Positions 14,719 through 21,250 of a DNA stretch of 23,112 nucleotides are shown here, one piece after another. Positions within the stretch are counted from its first letter, which is position 1. Every line of letters begins with the position of its first letter. Origin of the DNA: a virus; the IMG/VR virus record IMGVR_UViG_3300017788_001699, positions 1 to 23,112 of that record, one strand, 5' to 3'. Under the pieces are notes generated by a model, which was given only the letters and a program-made list of their open reading frames with translations, was not told where the DNA came from and did not search any database. The position numbers and the translations under genes were made by a program.

Positions 14719-15090
14719 TTAATTTAGAGAAATTAGTCTCTCTAAACTTTTTTTCTTGTCTTTTGGTAATATCAGTTCCAATATCCCATTCTCAACTTTA
14801 CCTACAATGTCTTTTTCTTTGACATCATCTGGTAATATGTAAGATTTTCTAAAACTACTTACAAATTGCGTTTTATCTGTTTTCTCTTCTGTTTCAAAAG
14901 AAATAGTTAAAACACTATCCTTTGTAGTGATTTTTATGTCTTCTTTTGTGAGACCAGGAACACTCATCAATACTTTGTAATCATTTTCTGTTTTACTAAT
15001 ATTGATTTGAGGTATTGATGTACCAACATAAGATGTTTCGAAAACCTTATCGAACACATCAAACAACGGATCTTTAAATAATGTTATCAT
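14719..15090 (-). CDS. Small heat-shock protein, Hsp20/alpha-crystallin family
   Basis: A 123-residue ATP-independent holdase. The alpha-crystallin domain spans about 25-115. It contains VPGLTKEDIKI (conserved P-G near the second strand), FRKSYILPDDV and ENGILELILPK, the family's near-invariant GxLxxxLPK-type motif. The C-terminal ISL triplet could serve as the I/L-x-I/L oligomerisation motif. The N-terminal arm is short (about 25 residues), so small oligomers are expected. Hsp20 genes occur in T4-like cyanophages. Here it is divergent from a ClpC-like unfoldase gene, sharing a 157-bp control region with repeats, which suggests a jointly controlled proteostasis unit. It may protect host proteins or assist folding of virion proteins made in bulk. 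Confidence 0.9.
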   Translation of the reverse strand: MITLFKDPLFDVFDKVFETSYVGTSIPQINISKTENDYKVLMSVPGLTKEDIKITTKDSVLTISFETEEKTDKTQFVSSFRKSYILPDDVKEKDIVGKVENGILELILPKDKKKSLERLISLN

Positions 15091-15131
15091 ATGTTTTTAA
15101 TTTTGAAAATTTATAAACAATTTTTTTACCA

Positions 15132-15188
15132 AATGTCTAAAACTGACATTTAGACATTCGTTAGACATTTTTTTAGACATTTTGTCTT
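15132..15188. promoter_or_regulatory. Phased TTAGACATT repeats between hsp20 and clpC
   Basis: Three direct copies of TTAGACATT begin at 15150, 15161 and 15173, about one helical turn apart. An exact inverted copy (AATGTCTAA) lies at 15132-15140 and a partial inverted one (TTTGTCTTAA) follows at 15181. They end just before the -33 box of the clpC promoter, a position typical of activator or co-operative repressor sites. No regulator gene is identified in this window. Confidence 0.65.
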
Positions 15189-15190
15189 AA

Positions 15191-15222
15191 TTTGTTTTTT
15201 TAGAGTTTTAGTATTATATTTG
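15191..15222 (+). promoter_or_regulatory. Promoter for the clpC-like gene
   Basis: TTTG (15191-15194), 20 nt, TATATTTG (15215-15222): a full match to the Bacteroidota TTTG/TAnnTTTG consensus. The predicted leader is about 20 bases, A/T-rich, without Shine-Dalgarno sequence. The TTAGACATT repeats lie immediately upstream. Confidence 0.75.
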
Positions 15223-15247
15223 TAATAACAAAACAATTTTTAAAAAT

Positions 15248-17266
15248 ATGCCAGTGGATTTCTTTGAAGATGGACAAACAACAAACCCAAAACGTGTACG
15301 TAAGGGTTCAGAAACACCAATACTTGATAACTTTAGTAGGGACTTAACAAAACTTGCAGAAGAGGGTAAAATTGACCCCGTTATTGGTAGAGATAAAGAG
15401 GTAAAAAGAATTGCTCAAATTTTATCGAGGAAAAAGAAAAATAATGCGGTAATTGTTGGTGATGCGGGTGTTGGTAAATCTGCCTTGGTGGAAAAATTAG
15501 CTTTATCCATCAAAGAAGGTAATTGTCCATCAAGCCTTATTGACAAAAGAATTGTGTCACTTGACTTAACCTCATTGGTTGCCGGTACAAAATACCGAGG
15601 ACAATTTGAAGAAAGAATAAAGGCGATTTTAAATGAATTACAAGAAATTAAAAATATTGTAATCTTTATCGACGAATTACACACTATGATTGGTGCCGGT
15701 AACGCAAGTGGATCTATGGATGCCGCTAATATTCTTAAACCCGCTTTGGCTAGAGGTGAGATACAGTGTATTGGTGCAACCACTTTTGATGAGTATAAAA
15801 AACATCTCGAAAAAGATTCCGCTTTAGTTAGAAGATTTCAAAAAATTATTTTATCAGAACCAACAGAAAAGGAAACGATTGACATTTTAACTAATCTTAA
15901 AAAATCTTATGAAGATTATCATAAGGTTGTTTATGGTGACAATGTAATTGAAACAATTGTAAAACTTTCAAAACGATTTATCACCGATAGACAATTTCCT
16001 GATAAGGCAATTGATATTATGGATGAACTTGGTTCTGAAAAAAAGATATCAAATAAAACCCCCGATTCAATTGAAAAGTTGAAAAAAGATGTTGATGATA
16101 TTAGAGAGAAAAAAATCATGGTGGTAAAATCCCAAGATTATGAACAAGCGGCTAAATTAAGAGATGAAGAAAAAAAATTAAATCTCAAATTAGAAAGTGA
16201 AAAGAAAAAGTGGATTGATAATTTGAAAAATAATAAAGTACCAATCTCCTTAGATGATGTATACGAAATAGTTACACAAATAACAGGTGTACCTATTACA
16301 AAATTAGATGATAAAGAAACTGAAAAACTATTGAAGTTAGAGGAAGTTCTTACATCAAAAGTGATAGGTCAAGATGAGGCTATTGGTGTTATATCCAAAT
16401 CAATTAGAAGAAATAGGGTTGGAATTAAAGATACTAGTCGACCTATTGGTTCTTTTATTTTCTTAGGATCTACCGGTGTTGGTAAAACTTTCTTAGCAAA
16501 ATCAATTGCAGAAATTTTATTTGGTGACCCCGAAAAAATCATTCGTGTTGACATGAGTGAATTTATGGAAAAACACAACGTTTCAAAGTTAATTGGTTCT
16601 CCTCCCGGATATGTTGGTTATGATGAAGGTGGTCAATTAACAGAAAGAGTTAAAAACAACCCATTCTCTGTAATTCTTTTTGATGAAATTGAAAAAGCAC
16701 ACAGAGATGTCTTCAATATATTATTACAAATTTTAGATGAAGGACATTTAACAGATTCATTTGGTAGGAAAGTAAATTTTACAAATACCATAATCATCAT
16801 GACATCAAATGTGGGTGCAAAAAAAGTATCTGACTTTGGTGGAGGGGTTGGATTTTCCACATCTTCTTCTGAACAACAAAAGTATGAGGTTAGAAAATCC
16901 ATAATTCAAAAGGCGTTAAAACAACAATTTAATCCCGAATTCCTAAATCGTATTGATGATGTAATTTTATTTAATCATTTAAATGAAGATGTTCTTAAGA
17001 AAATCGTATTAATCGAAATTGGTAAACTGATTAAAAGATTAAACGAAAAAAATTATAAAATCTCGTTCGACAAATCGGTTATAAATAGGATATTTGAATT
17101 AAATTCACAAGAAGAATATGGTGCAAGACCAATCAAAAGAATAATTCAGAATCTTTGTGAAGATTTTCTAAGTGAAGAGATTTTAAAAGGTAATATTATT
17201 GAAAGTCAACAGATTTCGATAAAATGGAAAGACGATAAATTGAATATTGTAAAAAAAATATTGTAA
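15248..17266 (+). CDS. clpC: ClpC-like AAA+ unfoldase lacking the N-domain
   Basis: A 672-residue two-ring Hsp100 ATPase. D1: Walker A GDAGVGKS (71-78), Walker B VIFIDELH (138-145), arginine finger in LVRRF (193-197). A short UVR-type hairpin (DYEQAAKLRDEEKKL, 297-311) marks ClpC and rules out the long ClpB middle domain. D2: Walker A GSTGVGKT (407-414), pore loop GYVG (454-457), Walker B VILFDEIEK (475-483), sensor-2 GARPIKR (625-631). VGF at 534-536 matches the ClpP-docking loop, so it could feed substrates to host ClpP. Normal ClpC is about 810-850 residues. The missing part is the N-terminal adaptor-binding domain; only about 20 unrelated residues precede D1. It is divergently controlled with Hsp20. 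Capture from a Bacteroidota host is likely. Confidence 0.93.
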   Translation: MPVDFFEDGQTTNPKRVRKGSETPILDNFSRDLTKLAEEGKIDPVIGRDKEVKRIAQILSRKKKNNAVIVGDAGVGKSALVEKLALSIKEGNCPSSLIDKRIVSLDLTSLVAGTKYRGQFEERIKAILNELQEIKNIVIFIDELHTMIGAGNASGSMDAANILKPALARGEIQCIGATTFDEYKKHLEKDSALVRRFQKIILSEPTEKETIDILTNLKKSYEDYHKVVYGDNVIETIVKLSKRFITDRQFPDKAIDIMDELGSEKKISNKTPDSIEKLKKDVDDIREKKIMVVKSQDYEQAAKLRDEEKKLNLKLESEKKKWIDNLKNNKVPISLDDVYEIVTQITGVPITKLDDKETEKLLKLEEVLTSKVIGQDEAIGVISKSIRRNRVGIKDTSRPIGSFIFLGSTGVGKTFLAKSIAEILFGDPEKIIRVDMSEFMEKHNVSKLIGSPPGYVGYDEGGQLTERVKNNPFSVILFDEIEKAHRDVFNILLQILDEGHLTDSFGRKVNFTNTIIIMTSNVGAKKVSDFGGGVGFSTSSSEQQKYEVRKSIIQKALKQQFNPEFLNRIDDVILFNHLNEDVLKKIVLIEIGKLIKRLNEKNYKISFDKSVINRIFELNSQEEYGARPIKRIIQNLCEDFLSEEILKGNIIESQQISIKWKDDKLNIVKKIL

Positions 17267-17270
17267 ATAC

Positions 17271-17300
17271 TTGACTTTTTTCTAAAATCATATATATTTA
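17271..17300 (+). promoter_or_regulatory. Promoter-like sequence after clpC
   Basis: TTG (17271-17273), 19 nt, TATATTTA (17293-17300), one base off TAnnTTTG. It starts 4 bases after the clpC stop. It also contains TATTTATA (17295-17302), the octamer found before the minus-strand head genes. It would drive the small transcript described next. Confidence 0.45.
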
Positions 17301-17304
17301 TATC

Positions 17305-17409
17305 CTTAGAGGTTCTCTTTGTCGATTACCTTTTCGTTTTTTTTCATAAGTAAGTGGGGTTGAACCCACCGAAAGACCTTAAACCCCGACATCCTTGTTG
17401 GGGTTTTTT
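17305..17409 (+). ncRNA. Candidate small RNA with terminator
   Basis: This non-coding stretch of about 105 bases lies between a promoter-like sequence and a strong terminator. It can fold into AGAG/CTCT (17308-17318), GTGGG/CCCAC (17354-17369, loop GTTGAA) and the terminal hairpin. GGGGTT (17356-17361) could instead pair with AACCCC (17382-17387), the 5' arm of the terminator, so an antiterminator/terminator switch is possible. No known riboswitch class was recognised and no convincing reading frame lies within it. It may be a stable sRNA or a regulated leader of the lipoprotein gene. Confidence 0.35.
17381..17409 (+). terminator. Strong terminator after clpC/sRNA
   Basis: AAACCCCGAC (17381-17390), loop ATCCTT, GTTGGGGTTT (17397-17406): a 10-bp stem with one G-T pair, running into TTTTTT. 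Confidence 0.9.
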
Positions 17410-17427
17410 ATTTTCAGAATATTTTTG
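17398..17427 (+). promoter_or_regulatory. Promoter of the lipoprotein gene, overlapping the terminator
   Basis: TTG (17398-17400), 19 nt, TATTTTTG (17420-17427), a full TAnnTTTG match. The -33 box lies in the 3' arm of the preceding terminator. The predicted leader is under 10 bases. Confidence 0.55.
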
Positions 17428-17440
17428 TATATTTACACTT

Positions 17441-17632
17441 ATGAAGAAATACATTTTATTCTTGATTGCTATTGCAACATTTGCAATGGTGTCCTGTGGT
17501 TCAGGGTCAACCACAACTGAAACAACTGACTCTGCGGCGGTAGAAGTTGATACAACATCATCTGTTGTGGATTCAACTAATGTCGAAGCACCGGCTGGTG
17601 GTGGTTCTGCTACAGAACAACCAATTAAGTAA
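17441..17632 (+). CDS. Small secreted lipoprotein
   Basis: 63 residues starting at the ATG at 17441, chosen because it begins a proper signal peptide; an upstream in-frame extension crosses the terminator and is rejected. MKKYILFLIAIATFAMVSC is a type-II signal sequence with lipobox MVSC and lipidated Cys19, followed by GSGS. The mature 45-residue part is low-complexity Thr/Ser/Val/Glu/Gly (TTTETTDSAAVEVDTTSS) and probably unstructured. It resembles the many tiny lipoproteins of Bacteroidota in style, but I recognise no family. It has its own promoter and terminator, typical of a moron gene. A role in blocking superinfection or altering the cell surface is a reasonable guess, not shown. Confidence 0.8.
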   Translation: MKKYILFLIAIATFAMVSCGSGSTTTETTDSAAVEVDTTSSVVDSTNVEAPAGGGSATEQPIK

Positions 17633-17637
17633 AATAT

Positions 17638-17664
17638 GGGCCGGTACAACACCGGCCCTCTTTT
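17638..17664 (+). terminator. Terminator after the lipoprotein gene
   Basis: GGGCCGGT (17638-17645), loop ACAAC, ACCGGCCC (17651-17658), then TCTTTT. A perfect GC-rich stem in AT-rich surroundings, starting 6 bases after the stop. The kinase gene begins only 12 bases beyond it, with no obvious promoter in between. Confidence 0.93.
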
Positions 17665-17676
17665 AAATTATTTAAA

Positions 17677-18096
17677 ATGGAATATGTTGGTGATTTAATA
17701 TTATTAAGAGGTTTACCAGGTAGTGGTAAATCAACTTTAGGTGAAGTTATTCTACATACATATGGATTGAACAATACCAATAACGTTTTATCCGCAGATG
17801 ATTTTTTTGTCGATGAAAAAGGTAATTATAATTTTGACGTTACAAAATTAAAAGAGGCTCATAATAGTTGTCAATTGAAATGTGCGGAAAGAATGAAACT
17901 ACAGTTATCAAAAATTGTGGTTGCAAATACTTTTACACAAGATTGGGAAATGCAATCTTACTTTGATATGGCCGAGAGATATCATTATAGAGTTCATTCA
18001 ATTGTTGTAGAAAATAGACACGATGGTAAAAATATCCATGATGTACCCGAAGATAAACTTCAAATAATGAAAGATAGGTTCAACATTAAATTGTGA
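17677..18096 (+). CDS. P-loop polynucleotide-kinase-like protein
   Basis: A 139-residue single-domain P-loop kinase of the PNK/N4BP2-like type. Walker A is LLRGLPGSGKST (residues 9-20). LSADDFF (38-44) carries the acids that in this family bind the acceptor 5'-OH or magnesium. IVVANTFTQDWEM (80-92) and VENRHDGKNIHDVPEDKL match the rest of the family pattern, including a basic lid-like segment. There is no phosphatase domain, unlike T4 Pnkp (301 residues). The RNA ligase gene follows 48 bases later in the same operon, so the likely role is phosphorylating 5'-OH RNA ends before sealing. Substrate specificity is inferred from context. Confidence 0.85.
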   Translation: MEYVGDLILLRGLPGSGKSTLGEVILHTYGLNNTNNVLSADDFFVDEKGNYNFDVTKLKEAHNSCQLKCAERMKLQLSKIVVANTFTQDWEMQSYFDMAERYHYRVHSIVVENRHDGKNIHDVPEDKLQIMKDRFNIKL

Positions 18097-18144
18097 TGAG
18101 CAAATTTTTTACTTCTTTTTATAACGCAACTCATTTACAAAAAA

Positions 18145-19194
18145 ATGGTAACAGAGTTTTTAAATACATTAGAAAAATATTATCAAGATGGTTTGTTACT
18201 AAAACAAACCCACCCAAACTATGATTTAACTATTTGGAATTATTCACCAAAAGTTCAATATGATAGATTGTGGGATGATATTACAATACAATGTAGGGGG
18301 TTAGTTACCAATTCAGAAGGTAAAATTATTGCTAGACCATTTAAAAAATTCTTTAACTACGAGGAACACAAACCAGAAGACATTCCAAATGAAGAATTTG
18401 TTGTCTATGAAAAATTAGATGGTTCACTAGGTATACTTTTTAATTATAAAGATGAATGGATTCTTGCAACAAGAGGTTCATTCACATCACCACAATCAAT
18501 TAAAGGAAAAGAAATTCTTGATAGACATGACATAAGTGCGTGGAGAAAAGACAACACTTATTTGTTTGAAATTATTTATCCTGAAAATAGAATTGTTGTT
18601 GATTATGGTAATGAAGAGAAGTTGGTTGTCATTGGTGGTATTCATACAGATACAGGTGAAGAAATACCCGATAGTAGTTTATTTTGGACACAAGATTCTG
18701 GATTTGAAGTTGTAACAACATACAAGACTTGGGGTGAGGGTTATGATTTACTAAAAGAAGAAATCAGTAAAGATAAAGAAGGTTACGTGATTCGTTTTAA
18801 GAACGGATTTCGCATGAAAGTTAAGGGAGAAGAGTACAAACGATTACATCGAATCTTAACTAATATATCTAATAGAGATATTTGGGAATACCTTAAAGAG
18901 GGGAAACCATTTGATGAAATATTAGATAAAGTTCCTGATGAATTTTATAATTGGGTAAAAGATACTGCACGTGATTTAACTGTTAAATTTGAAGACATTG
19001 ATGATGAATATAACAATATTTTTAATTCAATATTTTCATTAATAGAAACAAAAAAAGAATTTGCAGAAAAGGCTAAACAATATCCACATTCTTCATTGTT
19101 ATTTGCAATGTACGATGGAAAACAAACACATAAAATAATTTGGAAACTATTATACCCAAATTATTCTAAACCATTTAAAAAGGACGATGAATAA
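18145..19194 (+). CDS. T4 Rnl1-type RNA ligase
   Basis: A 349-residue ATP-dependent RNA ligase. Upstream of the active site is CRGLVTNSEGKIIARPFKKF, the Rnl1-family lead-in. Motif I is EKLDGSL with nucleophile Lys90. Motif Ia region is TRGSFTS (109-115), motif III is LFEIIYP (140-146), motif IV is KEGYVIRF (211-218), and motif V is MKVKGEEY with Lys225 and Lys227. The C-terminal third is helical and family-specific, as in Rnl1 (374 residues). It should join 5'-phosphate and 3'-OH RNA ends, such as cleaved tRNA anticodon loops. It follows the kinase and overlaps the SGNH-like gene by 8 bases. The ATG at 18145 is the correct start because the conserved region begins shortly after. Confidence 0.93.
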   Translation: MVTEFLNTLEKYYQDGLLLKQTHPNYDLTIWNYSPKVQYDRLWDDITIQCRGLVTNSEGKIIARPFKKFFNYEEHKPEDIPNEEFVVYEKLDGSLGILFNYKDEWILATRGSFTSPQSIKGKEILDRHDISAWRKDNTYLFEIIYPENRIVVDYGNEEKLVVIGGIHTDTGEEIPDSSLFWTQDSGFEVVTTYKTWGEGYDLLKEEISKDKEGYVIRFKNGFRMKVKGEEYKRLHRILTNISNRDIWEYLKEGKPFDEILDKVPDEFYNWVKDTARDLTVKFEDIDDEYNNIFNSIFSLIETKKEFAEKAKQYPHSSLLFAMYDGKQTHKIIWKLLYPNYSKPFKKDDE

Positions 19195-19807
19195 TTTGTA
19201 CGTATGTGGGGACAGTTTTGTTGATTGGGATTTACCTGAAATACATTGGGTAGATTATTTGTCTAATCATTTTAATGTTATAAAATTAGGTAAATATGGT
19301 TCCGACAATCATTCCATCATATATCAAACTGGTTTGATTCCTAATTATTTAGAAGGAGATAGAATTATTATTGTGTTTACTGCACCCGGTAGATTTCCAA
19401 GGAGATATTTTGGTGAGAGGGAAATTAATCAGGATGTAAAATACATATCATGGGAATGGTATAAAAATAAAGAATTCGCGAAACAACTTATGGAATTACG
19501 AATTTTAGAAACAGAAAGATGGTTAAACGGTGAAAGAGATTCAGAAATTAAGTTTTTAAAAAAACTTAAATTATTTTATGGTGATTTTGAACCTGTTTTT
19601 GTGACATGGAACGAAGACTTTTATAAAATGACAAGTGATTTTGTAGAATTAATAAATGTAACATCTATATCTGATGAAGGTGGTGACAAAAATGATTGGC
19701 ATCCAGGTTGGAGAGGTTGTTATGAGTTTTATAAAAAACTACATCAATTATTACATATAAAAGAGAATGTTGTAAGTTATGTTGATAAAATTGATAAACT
19801 ACTATGA
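19187..19807 (+). CDS. SGNH-hydrolase-like protein in the RNA-repair operon
   Basis: 206 residues with an SGNH/GDSL fold pattern. Block I is YVCGDSFVDW with Ser10. GKYGSDNHSI supplies the Gly/Asn oxyanion residues (about 38-41). The terminal NDWHPGWRGCYEFYKKL provides Asp170 and His172 of the catalytic DxxH-type site, although here Asp and His are separated by a single residue. IIIVFTAPGRF is the central strand. No signal peptide is present, so it acts in the cytoplasm. SGNH enzymes remove acyl or other ester groups. Its place between ligase and oxygenase, overlapping both neighbours, suggests that it edits an end group or a modification linked to the repair reaction, but the substrate is unknown. 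Confidence 0.75.
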   Translation: MNNLYVCGDSFVDWDLPEIHWVDYLSNHFNVIKLGKYGSDNHSIIYQTGLIPNYLEGDRIIIVFTAPGRFPRRYFGEREINQDVKYISWEWYKNKEFAKQLMELRILETERWLNGERDSEIKFLKKLKLFYGDFEPVFVTWNEDFYKMTSDFVELINVTSISDEGGDKNDWHPGWRGCYEFYKKLHQLLHIKENVVSYVDKIDKLL

Positions 19808-20322
19808 GGTTATCTAACGAAGAAATAAATTTTTTACTAAACGAATTATCTAATTCAACCTTAATGGATGAGGATGAGATAAAGTATATAATGAAAGCAC
19901 ACCCACAACTATATTACACCTTAGATGGAAAAAGAGAAGAAGGGGTATCATTATTAACAGAAAAAAGTTACATTTATAGTTTAAGTAATAAAAATTTAAA
20001 AAAATTTTTATCAGACAAATTCAACGAAGATGTGAATAATGTTTATTCTATACATAAACTAATTTATGGTGTTGGTGGTGTTGCTAAAAGACACAGGGAT
20101 AGATTTACCACACACAAGACAGTAAGTATTATTTTATCTGATAAATTTAAGGGTGGTGATATGTATGTAAATGATGAATTTGTAGAGATGAATTCTTTAG
20201 GGGATTATGTAATATTTGATGGGGCGAAAGATGTACATGAAGTAAAAGAAATAACCGATGGTAAAAGGGAAGTACTAATAATATGGTTTTCAAAAAAACC
20301 GGCAAAATTTAATTTAATATAA
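19804..20322 (+). CDS. 2-oxoglutarate/Fe(II)-dependent oxygenase
   Basis: A 172-residue dioxygenase of the prolyl-4-hydroxylase-like superfamily. The metal triad is His97 and Asp99 (KRHRDRF) with distal His145 (DVHEV). Arg155 (GKREVLIIWF) is ten residues later, correctly placed to bind 2-oxoglutarate. Between them, VSIILSDKFKGGDMYV and LGDYVIFDG form the expected jelly-roll strands. The N-terminal 85 residues are helical and may bind substrate. Related enzymes are frequent in T4-like marine phages and hydroxylate proteins, nucleic acids or small molecules; the target cannot be assigned here. It overlaps the SGNH gene by ATGA and touches the cREC gene by TAATG, so it is part of the same translational unit. 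Confidence 0.87.
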   Translation: MRLSNEEINFLLNELSNSTLMDEDEIKYIMKAHPQLYYTLDGKREEGVSLLTEKSYIYSLSNKNLKKFLSDKFNEDVNNVYSIHKLIYGVGGVAKRHRDRFTTHKTVSIILSDKFKGGDMYVNDEFVEMNSLGDYVIFDGAKDVHEVKEITDGKREVLIIWFSKKPAKFNLI

Positions 20323-20804
20323 TGGAAACACAAAAAAAGAGACTTTATTTAGATGATGTTAGAACACCGACAAACGAAGATTGGATAATTGCACGTGATT
20401 ATGATGAATTTGTAAAACAAGTTAATTTATATGGTTTGGAGTCATTTGATGTGATTTCTTTAGATCATGATTTAGGTGAAGGTGCAATGGTTGAGTATTA
20501 CACAAATGTAAAAAACAACTTTACATTAGATTATAAAAACATTGAGGAAAAAACTGGTATGGATTGTTGTAGATTTTTAGTTAGTTTGAGTATGACTAAA
20601 AACATACCACTTCCACAAATATATGTTCACTCCGCAAACCCAATTGGTAGTGCAAATATGATGGGATATATAAACAATTATTTAATGAATTGTCATCTAC
20701 CACAAACCTGTATAAGAGTAACAATAGAACATACAATACATGAGAGTCATCTTATTTCACCCGAATTAAGAAAGGCTAAATGGGATAGAACTATAAAAAA
20801 ATAA
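20322..20804 (+). CDS. Cyclic-phosphate-processing receiver (cREC) protein
   Basis: 160 residues matching the cREC family, a receiver-like fold proposed to process 2',3'-cyclic phosphate ends in RNA repair. Signature motifs in order: LYLDDVRTP (Asp11, Asp12, Arg14), ISLDHDLGEG (Asp48, His49, Asp50), TGMDCCRFLV and IYVHSANPIGSANMMGYI (His103, Asn106, Met113). This is not an ordinary response regulator, because the DHDLG and HSANP motifs are diagnostic. About 25 extra residues (53-78) sit between DHDLG and TGMD. It is the last gene of the operon with kinase and RNA ligase, where it would remove the 3'-end cyclic phosphate that the phosphatase-less kinase cannot. Family membership is confident; the activity is predicted. 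Confidence 0.87.
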   Translation: METQKKRLYLDDVRTPTNEDWIIARDYDEFVKQVNLYGLESFDVISLDHDLGEGAMVEYYTNVKNNFTLDYKNIEEKTGMDCCRFLVSLSMTKNIPLPQIYVHSANPIGSANMMGYINNYLMNCHLPQTCIRVTIEHTIHESHLISPELRKAKWDRTIKK

Positions 20805-20844
20805 TCATTATATTTTTAGTTGAAAAAAATGTCATTATTTTTTT

Positions 20845-20874
20845 TTTGACTTCTCGAAAAAAATTCTAATTTTG
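20845..20874 (+). promoter_or_regulatory. Promoter for the 105-aa gene
   Basis: TTTG (20845-20848), 18 nt, TAATTTTG (20867-20874), a full -7 match. The leader of about 25 bases is A/C-rich with no Shine-Dalgarno sequence. Confidence 0.65.
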
Positions 20875-20902
20875 TTAACAACAAAACTTAAAACTTACTA
20901 AC

Positions 20903-21220
20903 ATGCCAAGAACTAAAATTTTTAAGGAACTCGTCTTCAAAAAGAAGTACAAGTCCTACCACGAATTCCACAACGAAAACAAAGAAAAAATTTACAAATC
21001 AATAGTTGAATTATTTTCTGAATTTCAAAGAGTTAGAAACAAAACCTTATCTATTACAATAAGCGCTAAAATTGAAAATATTGATTGGACTACGGAGCTG
21101 CTTTTCAAAGAAAATGAAGTTGACATTTTGAAAAAAGATTTGATGGGTTATTTTGAAGACATTGAAGATTATGAGACTTGTTCTACAATAATTTCTTTAT
21201 CAAATGACTTGACAAAATGA
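20903..21220 (+). CDS. Hypothetical 105-aa protein
   Basis: Not recognised. The first 25 residues are strongly basic (MPRTKIFKELVFKKKYKSYH). Then comes a helix (KEKIYKSIVELFSEFQRVRN), a beta-like segment (TLSITISAKIENIDWTTEL) and an acidic helical tail (YFEDIEDYETCSTIISLSND). There is no signal peptide or membrane helix. It has its own consensus promoter and ends before a strong terminator, so it is expressed separately from the RNA-repair operon. Size, basic head and strong promoter fit an early host-takeover protein, but nothing specific supports that. Confidence 0.75.
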   Translation: MPRTKIFKELVFKKKYKSYHEFHNENKEKIYKSIVELFSEFQRVRNKTLSITISAKIENIDWTTELLFKENEVDILKKDLMGYFEDIEDYETCSTIISLSNDLTK

Positions 21221-21226
21221 CAAATA

Positions 21227-21250
21227 TTACTTATATTATAGTATAAGTAA
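21227..21250. repeat. 9-bp inverted repeat
   Basis: TTACTTATA (21227-21235) and TATAAGTAA (21242-21250) are perfect complements around TTATAG. It lies 7 bases after a stop codon, downstream of TTGAC (21209-21213). It may be a weak hairpin or a protein-binding site. Confidence 0.5.

Noticed and set aside
17351-17376. tRNA T-arm-like sequence GTGGGGTTGAACCCAC
   Set aside because: No acceptor, D or anticodon arms can be built around it, so it is treated only as a hairpin within the candidate sRNA.
17354-17440. Upstream extension of the lipoprotein frame
   Set aside because: It crosses a strong terminator and would bury the signal peptide 29 residues into the protein.
18096-18224. 42-codon plus-strand frame beginning with ATG overlapping the kinase stop
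   Set aside because: It runs 80 bases into the RNA ligase start in another frame, has no recognisable features, and the ligase's conserved region fixes the real gene.
20795-20846. Terminator after the cREC gene (AAAAAATAAT ... ATTATTTTTT)
   Set aside because: The stem is only A/T pairs with a long loop; too weak to call in this AT-rich DNA.
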